Source: Sialis fuliginosa (Eukaryota; Arthropoda; Insecta; Megaloptera; Sialidae). Taken from it: 64,000 nucleotides of DNA. The notes under the pieces are model-generated. The model was not told the origin of the DNA. It did not search any database and saw only the letters and a list, made by a program, of their open reading frames with translations. The DNA lies in assembly GCA_961205875.1 (NCBI GenBank), contig OY540815.1, positions 23,559,638 to 23,623,637 of the forward strand, written 5' to 3'. The translations under genes were made by a program, and so were the position numbers. This document shows positions 14,201-26,200 of this stretch, piece by piece; position 1 is the stretch's first letter; every line of letters begins with the position of its first letter.

Positions 14201-17200
14201 ATTATATCATAGATAATAATAATTTTATCTAACAATTTTCTCTTATTCGTACATCCGTTTCCGGTTTAGTAATTACGTTTAAAAAGAATTTATTTGATAC
14301 ATATTGCAGATAATATTATTATTTATAATTTATGTCCTATTAATTTTGTTCTATTTTTTATTAGTTTGTTAGAAATATTAAGATTAGATATTAATTAATC
14401 ACTCGTAAATAGAAATGTAAAAGTACTTTAATTTATGAGTACTTTTAGTTTAAGAACCGCTGTTCTAAGTTATATCTTTTTAGTCTCCTGACTACCATTA
14501 GAAATAACTCTTTATTGGTCATTTATAAAAAAATCCCCAGTCCCCCCCTGTATATTGCTATTTTAAAATATTTTAAGCCCATTATTTCAAATATAAAATA
14601 TTGAACAGTACAGTCTATAAATAGGCATACATACAAAACGCAAGCACATGTATTATAAAACTGAAAAAATAGCTAAACAAACCAACCACGTCACACAAAA
14701 AGAGCACACAATATAGCCCCCTCCCTCTCATTTTCAACCTCAAATCACCACAACTCAATCTTAAGAGGCAACAAACCGGGACGAACGTCCCTAATAAATT
14801 TCGATACACATACACACGTCTCCGGTATGCACACCCCCTCTAACCCCCTCCCAGCTTCCTAACTCTGTAAATGTATTTTGTCGCGCCCCTGACAGAGGCG
14901 TAACGAAAGTTTGTAGGATGGAAACCGATCTGATTATATAAATTAATAAAAACGGCATGTTGGGGAGGGTTTCGTAGTCATTCGCACAACAAAATGTTTC
15001 ATAAACTATTTTTGATATAATTTTCATTAAAAGTACTAATTAAAAATTACATTCTGAAATTTTCTCAATTATTTTTTCTGAAAATAAAAAAAAGAAATTA
15101 TATCGTGACTGAAGGGTTAAAATCAAAAGGTCATATAACATTTTTTGTTGCATGTTATGAGACCTTTCTAAAGACAATGGAGTAAGTGAGAAAAAAATGA
15201 GAGTACCCTTTTCAGTCTTTGGTAGGGGGGTCCAAAAAATTTTGGTATAATTTTCAGTGAAACTATTAATTAAAAGCTACATTCTGAATTTTTTTCAGAT
15301 TTTTTGAATCGTTAGTTTAAAAATTAGAGGGGGGGGGGGAGTCTCGCGTTTAGTTTTTCTTACTTACCCTAACCCCCTCTAACTATATACAAAATTTAAA
15401 CTCGATACGAATTTTTCTTGTTAGTACAAATCACATTAAAATGTGAAACACTGTAAAAAATCATTTTTTTCAATTTTGATAATCTGAATAACATTCCCCC
15501 CGAACAAAAAAGCCCTTCGTGGGCGCCACTGATCTTTGACGACGACACACATGTCGGAAGCTTTTTATTACTTGCCCGTCTAGCATTATGAGCTTTCTGA
15601 ATGGGGGGAAGGGGGGGAGGAAGCTGCAGCTCCATGCGTAGGAAGTTCTCTAACGGGGGGGGGCAAGGGGTGTGTCGCTCAACGCAGGTTTGATATCAGC
15701 CTCGAGGGGGTAGTTTTAAAACTCCACACGAGGACAAGATTACCCCGCCATGAACTCCTTTTGTATAAGGGATGGTTGCTGAAATTTGATTGTAGCAAAC
15801 AAAATATTTTAACTTTAATAATGGATATGTCCTGTACAGAGCTGTATTTCAGTTTTATGAAATTCTAATACAATATACTTGGCCTTTTATTATATAGACA
15901 TCGATAATAAAGAATAAAATAGGGGCCGCAGTTATAGGGGCCTCCAAATGAAACCAAACTAAATCAAAATATAGATAACTTTTTTTTATATTACATAATC
16001 AATAATTACTGCATTGGATACCATGGGACTTTCTTATACGTAATACAGAAAGTAACCAGTATGTGTTTCTATTTATAAAAAAAATCAGGCTAACTGATAT
16101 AATACAAAAATTATAGATAAATTCTCTACAATTTTTATTTTAAAAAAATTTCAAAAATATTTGAAAAAATCAATAATTTACAAAAGTATCGTTTCTAAAA
16201 ATATGAAGTTTTTTTCTTTTATGTCTTGTCAAAATGGAAAATTCAATAAAAATCTCAAATTAAAAAAATAGACTTAATATTACATTTTAAAAAAAAAATA
16301 TACTGAAAATTAGGTAGAAAAGCGACTGAAAAAACTATTGAATTTAATTTTTATTATAGTTTTATTTTTTATAAGTTTTTTATTATCATTAAACTTTTTT
16401 ATGGTCATATTCTTTTATACAAACATAAATTTTTTGGGTACTGAACATTTGTATTTTTCAAATCGTGCCCTTTCTACTTGAAATCATTATAAAAGCCGGC
16501 TCTGTACATATTCTTTGTTTGTATCTTTGTCTCTTTACATCTAAAACATACGCCTACCTTTTCCCTTCGCCTACAGACCGTTTTCAATTTTCCAAATGAA
16601 ACTATTGCTCCAAGTGTTTTAATATTTTTCAATTTAGAATCATGCTTAGGTCTTTAAGGCGCATTTAGAATAATTTAGTCATGAACTTTTATATGCTTCG
16701 AGTTCTTTCGTAGCTTTTAGTGGGCTCTGGAGTTAGTGTTATTAAATAAATGATACTTTTGTTTGCTTACTCTTGTAATTATATATGTTCGTTATGGGTT
16801 CTTTTCGTTTCAATATAATATGAACACGTTTCTAACTGAATATTATTTTTGTCGATTTTATAATTATATGTAATACAATGAAATTACCCATTTCTTAAGT
16901 TATTTTATTGAACCATTAATTTTGTCTTTACCGGTGATATTTAAGGGGTTAAGGGGGGGAGGGGGACTTTGTGAACACGGTACAATTTTGTATGCCAAAC
17001 TTTTTTTCCTGCACGAAGTCTTGCAAATAAAAAATGCTATTGACTTTGTTTGGGTGCCAATCGAAATATCTAGACGTTAATATGATATGAAAGAAAGGAT
17101 TTTTCGAAATTCAACCCCTATAAAAAAAAGGGTGTAGAAGTTTGTCTGGGTAAAAATATTTTTTTGGTTACATGAAACTTAACCCAATCATGCCCAGTGT

Positions 17201-20200
17201 TACATATATGTAACAGAGCGCTATTGTTAAGATTTTGCGTTTGATGTAAGATTATTTTAATTCGAAATAATACTTATTTTCGAGTATTGGACTGAATACA
17301 TCAACAATGCAATTACCAACGTTCTGGAATTTTAGTAAACATAGATAGGTATGAATTGATGATAGAAAAATCAGCAAAATCGGTAACAAAAAAAAACCTC
17401 AGGAACGATTGAGTTATTTCAGTATTTTTTATACGTGCCTAAACACTGAAAATTTGAATTTAAAAAAAAATTAATATTCATAATACAAAGGTGAGTTTTA
17501 TTTCTGACAAAAAATTGACATAAACTATATGGAAACAAATAATCAGTATTCAAGTATTTATAGTCATACCAAGTTAAGAAGTTGGTTGTGTGGACCTAAA
17601 GGGTCGAACCCACAGTTTTTAAACGTTTATAAAATAGCCAGACCGATATTTAGTGACCTATAATCCACTGTACTGCATGTGTTTATCAGTAGGCAATAAC
17701 TTATACTTGGTTGTGCATTTAACAGGGTCTAGCATAGTACCTACCCCATTACTCATGTCGTAGGGGATGATTGATTAAAGTTATTATTGTTTGCTTCGAG
17801 ATTATCTTCTCTGATTAGTAAACGGAAGAAGCCATTGTTCGTACGAAGTGTCTTTGTGGAATGGATTTTTGAAATTATATTGTCAGTGATGAAGTACAAA
17901 ATGCACTATGATTGTTTTATACTGCACAGCTTTGTGGTAATAGATTTTACTCGTAATAACATCTTTGTCTAGAAATAATGTAATAATATGTATTATTTTA
18001 TATTTTTTATAAATTTTGATCCTTGGAGATATTAACTATTCAACTTTTTTGTTAATTTATCAATTTTAATTAATAATATAGGGAGGGGGTCTCGACGGTC
18101 TTAGGGCATTTGATAGACTTATGTCCGGTATTATAAAGGAACTAGCAAATTTGCTAGCTAGTAAGCACTTTCAAATGAGATATCAAACTATATGACAGTT
18201 CTTTTGGAGTTTGTTGATGACTTTGACAAGTTTCGCGCACGCATTGTGGGTAAATATCAACGGTATTAAAACAGTGGTGATGTTATGAAAATTATTTTGT
18301 ACGGTGAAAGATGCCAACTGTGTTACAATTAGTTGAAGTGTCACTGCTCTAAATTCCATAGCTAATCCATAGATACTAGTACAGAATTAATACCCCATTT
18401 GAAAGTAATTGCTTGCTAGCAAATTTTGCTAGGTCCTTTATGATACCTGAGATTAAAGTTAATAGTGTAAGCTATATTTAAAAAAAAGTTGATATTAATT
18501 ATTCAACTTTTTTGTTAATTTATCAATTTTAATTTGTTAATAATAGGGGAAGGGGGTCTCGACGGTCTTAGAACATTTGATAGACTTAAAGTTAATGATG
18601 TAAGCTATATTAAAAAAAAAAGTTGGAGTCTGTAGGATCGCGCCAAGCTGAGATATTACCTATTCAACTTATTTGTTAATTTATCAATTTTAATTGACAT
18701 TTTCGGTGATTTTGGAACTTTAGGGGTAGAGAGGGCGTAAAAATAAATCTTGCTATTGCCGACTCTTCCTATAACATAAAAAAATTACGACTTAGGTATT
18801 TGTATTTTATTATACAAAAAAGAAGCCTATCAATATTAAAGTGGCAAAGACTAGTGACAGTACCTTAGTTAATATTGATTTTATTATCTACCATTTTTAT
18901 TAATTATATACATTAAACTAATTCTAGATTCTTTGGCTTTCGATCAGTGAAAGTTTCATCAAAATCGGCTCATTAATTTCCGTGTCAAGTCAAGTCGAAA
19001 CAAACAAAAAATTTTGAATTGATTTATATTTGTTCCATTGTAACAAATATTTTTAAAATCAAAACAAATTCTTTTTCCAGTGTAGTATTAAATAATGATA
19101 TTATACATTTTGTCAGTCATATTAGATTTATTTTAACCTCTATGTACACGTTCTGACCGTACAATATATTCCAGGGTGTGCTGGTGACACAGAACATGTC
19201 ATCTGGCATCATCATCAGCTCGCATTCGCTTGTACTGCAGAAGGTGACCCGGTTGCAGAGCGGTGCATACACCTGTCTAGCTTCCAATCCCCGGGGAGAG
19301 ACGCTGTCTTTACCTATCTTCCTCAGAGTCAGATGTAAGTATAATATTTCTCATACCTCTATATAATACATACATACAATTTAATAGACGATAATGTTTA
19401 ACGACATAGAACTCGGGAACTATAAATCATACAGACTTCAGATTTATCTTAAAATGTTTGTTATGTAATCTAGTTTTGTGTATTCAAATTTCAAATCAGT
19501 TCGATAATTATATCGTTAATTATAGCTTTTTAAGTAAAGTACATAAAAAACATTACTGTACCTACAATATTTTTCATATATATAATGTTTAACGACATAG
19601 AACTCGGGAACTATAAATCATACAGACTTCAGATTTATCTTAAAATGTTTGTTATATAATCTAGTTTTGTGTATTCAAATTTCAAATCATTTCGATAACT
19701 ATATCATTTTAAGTAAAGTATATAAAAAACACTGCTGTACAATATTTCTAATATATATAATTTAATTTACTATAATGTTTAACGACATAGAACTCGGGAA
19801 CTATAAATCATACAGACTTCAGATTTATCTTAAAATGTTTGTTATATAATCTAGTTTTGTGTATTCAAATTTCAAATCATTTCGATAATTATATCATCAG
19901 TTATAGCCTTTTAAGTAAAGTAAGTAAATGAAAAAAGTGTGTTTCATTTTTAACCTCTAATTTGGGAAAAAGTGAAACAGGCCTCTAATGGAAAATATTT
20001 CTCGAAAAATTAAAAGAAAAGCTACAAAGGCAACTTTGATTTATCTTCTTTGTGGCATATCAATGTGAAATTGTAACTTTAATTAATAAGTTGTGCAAAG
20101 AATTAAAATTTAATTCACACTTATTAGGCGATTCATATTTTTAGGTCGTTTTAACAAACCTTTAATGATGATGTCAGTTTTTATAATTCTCCTATAAACA

Positions 20201-23200
20201 AATTAATTTTTTAGTTGCAAGCTTGTTTCATATTTACCCCGTTCTAATGATCGAATAACCTTAATTAAGAATGAATATTATTCAGTATAACAAAATACAT
20301 AAAACTAAAGATAAATAACCCCCCCCCCCCCCTCCCATTGTAAAATATCTTAACCCACAACACTGCATAAGTACATAATATACATACATACATTTGCACA
20401 CAGACATTTTTAAAAAGCCGTAGCGCAAACCGAAATATAATTATCACGAACAACAAATATTAATAAACGTTAATGGTAGTCGTTAACATCGTTTGAAATA
20501 GGTACGTATACATGCCGGTGCCATTAACGAAACTTTGGCCAAAAGAAAAATCAAAGTTGGCCCATTTCTGCGGCCGAAAGGGCGTTAGCCAGTCTGCTAT
20601 TTACGGGGATCCTAATTAGGAGTAAATCCCGCGTTAACCTACGTATACGATGGGTGGAGGGGGAGGGAGGGGGGGGGGGTGATTCTCGCTTGCTTGTGTT
20701 TGGGAGGAGGGGGAGTCGGTATGTCCTGAAGGTGCGTTTACAAGGGGAAGTTTATATCGTGTGAAAATGATTAATTTTTATAACACTATATAGTACATTA
20801 AATTTAATTCTAATTGATTTGTTTGCTTATTTAAGAAAATTACCATTATATTGTATTGCACACAGGCCCGGATTTATAAATTTGCCGCCCCTAGGCAGTT
20901 GCAAAAATTGCCGCCGCCCCCCCCCCCTCGAAACTAACAGTTTATGTCATAGATGTTAAAATATAAAACTCGGGATCTTTTTTTTTGGTTGCGTCAGTTT
21001 CAAATTTTATAAATTTTTATAAAGTTACAACATAAAAACTGAAGACCTTTTTTTTAATCATGCTTGAGTTACATTTTTACGTCTCGATTTTCGGATGGCA
21101 AACTCATCGATAATGGAATCAAAATCAAATTCAATTCTCACGAATATAACAAGTTTTCAAAGTTTCTACCAAAATTTGCCGCCCTAGGCAGCTGCCTACT
21201 CTGCCTGCATGGTAAATCCGGGCCTGATTGCACACCCCAAGCAAGGCTTGGAATGTGGTCTATTATTGTCCTATTTTTTTGCGTATATACATTGTAAAAT
21301 GAGCATTATATATTAAATTTCTTCAGTAACCCACTTAAAAGTTTACATTTTCTGAAAGAGAACATTACAGTCTCCATATTTACTTAATTTAATATCGATT
21401 GGTTTTAATTTTCTGTCATAAAAATATAAACAAAGTTCAATTAGCACACCCAAAGCATGCTTTGCAGTGTGGTATTACTCTCGTCCCATTATTTTTTTCG
21501 TATGAAATTTGATAGAACGAGCATTATATATTAAATTTCTTCAGTAACTCCCTTACATGTTTACATTTTCTGAATGAGAACATTACAGTCTCCATATTAA
21601 CTTAATTTAATATCGATTAGTATTAATTTTCAGTCATAAAAATATAAACAAAGTTCAATTAGCACACCCAAAGCATGCTTTGCAGTATGGTATTACTCTC
21701 GTCCCATTATTTTTTTCGTATGAAATTTGATAAAATAAGCATTATATATTAAATTTCTTCAGTAACCCACTTAAAAGTTTACATTTATGTCCATATTAAC
21801 TTAATTTAATATCGATTGGTTTTAATTTTCTGTCATAAAAATATAAACAAAGTTCAATTTGTCGTTTTAGACCCATTTTTACACCACGGCAACAAACTAC
21901 AGCTCGCAATACGTAATAAATTAACATTAAACCTTTTGAATTCGCTTCATCTATTTGCAGAATAGAACCCTATTAAAACTCAACCAAATCGGATAACTAG
22001 AAGTAACGAAATGTGCAGTTTATTTAAATATTTTTACGTATTTTAACGTCAAGGCTGGTATTTCTTACATAAACTGTCAAATTTTCTTGTAAAAAAATTA
22101 AACCATTATCTTTAAAACAAGCAAACAAATAAATTAATAGACGGGTCTAATCTGTAATCCTTCTGTACGTAAATTTAAGGGATTAATTAAAAACCAAAAA
22201 CATTGTATGTTATTGTTTTTTTTAGTCTATGTGTAAACGTACCTATATAACTTCGACTTCACGTTTACCGATTCGACATTCGGAGATGTGTGTGTGAGTG
22301 TGTATGTGTAGGTATTGTTCGGAAAAGGCTGGATAAGTTTTCCAATATGCTCTACAAATGTTGTCGTGTGTCATGTAATTCTGGTGTATCACACATATAT
22401 GTATATATGTTACATATATATGAGAACACGTTCAAATAATATAGTAGGGCTATCAAAGTATGACTAGAAATACAATTTTATTAATTTTTTTGAAGGGAGG
22501 AGGATTTTTTCATATTGTATTGTCACCATAGATTTTTAATTAAATGTAGAAGTTTTTTACAGGGCTTCGAACCGTTATTTTTTTCGTTCCGGTTCGAGTA
22601 AAAAAATATATTTCGGTTCGGTTCCGGAAAAAAAGAACGGTTTTCCGATTTTTTCGGTTTTCGGTTCAGCTCCGTGTGATTAATTTAAAAAAAATTATTT
22701 GTATTAAAAAAAATTTTTCTACGTAAAGTTTGCTTATAAAAAAATCTCAAAATAGCAAAAAAAAGAGATACGTACAGAATTGACCACCCTGATGCTTACT
22801 ACGTACAGACACACAGACACACCCACCCAGTGTATACAATATTCGTTTTATTGAGGTAAACTTACTTTGTGTGATTAGTTACTTAGATTTATTTTATTAT
22901 TTTTTCTCTGAAGAACAGTTTTATTAAGTTTTGTGTTTTTTTTATATTTGTTTTTTTTATTTTATATATTATATTTAACATCATTTTTTATAGTTTATAT
23001 TTTATAGAACTCTGATGATCCATAGTGCTTCCCTTACTTTATGGGTAAATTAATACAAATCTGTGTTTTCAGTTAATAAATAATTTAAAAATATTATTCG
23101 AATATTCATCTTTATACGCAACTCTAAACATTTTAACAAAAAAGAGCACTTAATATTAATTTACACGATCAATTATAAAACTATAATGCCTCTACGTCTT

Positions 23201-26200
23201 ATTTTTTTGTTTTTTAGTCGATATTTGTATGACGAGTTGAAGTTCACTGCAGGAAATTTCACTAAAAAATTTCAAGTTTTTGATTTCGTTAAAAGTATGT
23301 TTATTGTATAGAAAATGACGTGAAAAGTTGTTTGTTTCAAACCGGAGGTCTGTATCTCAAACCGTTCTCGAGATATAGCCTCTCAAAGTTTTAGTTTTTT
23401 CAAATTTTTGGAGAAAAAAGGCCATAACTTTTGAACACGTGGTCGGAATTGATTTTAGTTGACGGATTTGGAATCAGCGTGTCAAAATCTATATAATGAC
23501 ATGTATAATACCTTAAAACTCGAGAAAAAAAATTTCGCGAAAAATCGAAAAAATTCAAAGGGGTATACCTTAAAAAAATGTCGATTTTTGACGAAATTTT
23601 TTTTGTCGGATTTTAAAGTATTATATATGTCATTATATAGATTTTGACACGCTGATTTCAAATCCGTCAACTAAAATCAATTCCGACCACGCGTTCAAAA
23701 GTTATGGTCTTTTTTCTCCAAAAATTTGAAAAAACTTAAACTTTGAGAGGCTATATCTCGAGAACAATTTGAGATACAGACCTGCGGTTTGAAACAAACA
23801 ACTTTTCACGTCATTTTCTATACAATAAACATACTTTTAATGAAATCAAAAATTCGAAATTTTTTAGTGATATTTCCTGCAGTGAACTTCAACTCGTCAT
23901 ACAAATATCGACTAAAGTACAAGAGAATAAGACGTAGAATCATTTAATTACTACCGTGGGTTATTAATTTGAGTTGCAGGGGAGCCGCGACATCAAAAAG
24001 TTTAAGAAGCACTGATCTAGACTCTTAAATAAATCTAAAAAAAAAATATGTATATATATATTAAATAACAATGCACACAGAAAAATCATAAAACAACAAG
24101 GTAAGAAAAAATCACGTGACATGGGGTTATCGGAGGAATAGGGAATTGCCCTAGCATGATCAGGGCAGGTCACAAACACAAAGGTTCACCCCCCCCCCCC
24201 CTTTCACACATATACTTAAATTTTAAATAGTTATTAAAGTTAAAAATCTCTACTTGTTCTAGGTAGTAGTGAACTTTAGGGGTATTTACCTCACTTTTGT
24301 TCACAGTAAAAGTAAGAATGACATTTGATTTAATTGATAATTGCGACGCCAGTTGAACTCCATGCAGGGAACGTCTTTGATAAACGTAACAAATGTCTTC
24401 TGTGGGAAGAAAGAATTAATCTGAATTATTCCGGACTGCCACCTACAGCTTTGGACATCACTTTAACAAATGAATTATGATTTGTCGTGCATCCGTTTCC
24501 TCTCTTCTTTCTTTTACATACATTTAATCTCATTTTGTCCGCATGATTGCACTTTACTTCTTGATATTTTCGGTTGGGATAAAGAGTATTTACTGGGAAA
24601 GATTTGTTCTTTTAATTTTAACGAAACTTTTTGTATGAAGCTGTCTATTGTCTATGCATTGTATGAATCCAGAGAAAATGAAAAATCTCCAGTGGGGGGG
24701 GGGGGGGGTAAATGAAAAAAAATAGTCACGAAGAAAGAGAAAACAATATTTTTTAAATGTAATATTATTTTATAAACACGAGGGGGGGAGGAATTGAGAA
24801 CTAAAAATAAATTAAAATTAAAAAAGTTAGAAGTGTGTTTATAATAAAAATATTTTTTTTATAAAATTAATATTTTAGACTTCACCAACAGACGGGGGTT
24901 AATATTTTCCTCCCTGTCGCATATGAAGGGTTGTAATTATTGTTTTAACTGACCTGGCAAACGTTGTTTTGCCCAAAAATAATTTGTTTAAAAATCAGCA
25001 CCACCTACCTACACTAAACGAACCTATGGTGTGAATATGGTTTTGGTACATTCAGTGGTTTAGTTCTGATGTTCTCATACAAAAAAAAAAACAACGTTAT
25101 ATATTTTTTATATGGAAAAAATACAATTTTTCGAAATATCTCTACCTCAGCGCTACCTACCGAGAACATATGGTGTGAATGTGGCTTCTATACGTCCAGT
25201 GGTTTAAACCTGATGAGAAAACGACTATTTTTTATCATCTTTAAAAAAAACATTTTTGCTATAAAGTTTGTTTAAAGTTTCATTCTGGTGAAATATTTTC
25301 GAAGTAACAGAATACAGATTTATTAAAGTTGTGCAAATTGAATTGTCTTTATTATAAAAGAACTTCGCTTTAAATCCAAACGGGCAAATTAAATAAATAG
25401 GGAAACATTTTAAAATCAATTAAACAATGTATATGAAAAACAAATGAAAATAATTTCAAGTCCATTACGAATGCAGATAAATTCAAATATTTCAGCGTTG
25501 CCGTACTTGTGTTCCCTTTTATTTAACTTTTCGTAAACAATACTCAAGTTAAATAAAGATGATTTAAATTCATGGAAACACACCTCGACAAGTTTTAATT
25601 CATACTAAGTGTCGTGAATATCTCAGCAGCACAACAATTAAACACAGGGGCGTAGTAGGATTTTTATTTTAAAAGACCCCTCACAGAATTTGGTTATTTT
25701 TTTTGTAGCTCGAGAAAATTATAGTTCAAAATGTACTGATCAAAAATTGAATGGGTGCAACTTATAAAAACGTATATTTTTGCTCCAGGGGGCACCCAAA
25801 TATAAAAAAAATTGTATAAATAATATAAAGAAATTATTTTTAGAACATTTCTTGACATTTTTTTAGTTTTTTGAAATTGTAGTTCAAAATTAATCAAAAA
25901 AGTAACGTCACTTTGAAGGCTGTAGCTTGAACAAGAGTAGATAAAAAGTCATGAAATTTTGACAGTATTCTAGTTAAGGTTGGTACTCTATGGGAAGTAT
26001 AATTTTTTTTATTTATTTCGCCATCTGTATGTCTTTTTTTACCTACTTCGTAATAAATTCTTAAACATTGCCAAAATCGTCATTTTTGGGACTTTTATTT
26101 TTTTTATTTGATTAGATAATGAATAAGAACAATTAAGAGCTACTTATATAAATACTGCAATAGTTTCATAACTTTTCCCTCTATAATATATTCCACGTAC

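Larger units (their letters stand above)
5279..19174 (+). other. Side intron, 13.9 kb
   Basis: Non-coding and mostly repeats (entries below). Besides the named elements it has a family seen again at 39910-40140 (copy 5895-6180, with TGTCTGTCTG), a family seen again at 27040-27180 (copy 7790-7980), and poly(G/C) runs near 15330 and 15655. About 12190-12430 is unusually GC-rich and unassigned. 9080-9840, 13330-14140 and 16200-18060 contain nothing I can name. Confidence 0.75.

Noticed and set aside
18949-18975. Repeated GAAAACTACTGAACCGATTT-like stretches (also near 28360, 37850, 38670, 42850) as possible coding motifs
   Set aside because: They are parts of dispersed repeats common in Lepidoptera and carry stops in all frames.
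23459-23670. Near-identical 62-codon ORFs on opposite strands (MTDL...SLYRF)
   Set aside because: They are mirror images created by the spacerless inverted repeat. There is no start context, no splice sites and no domain.
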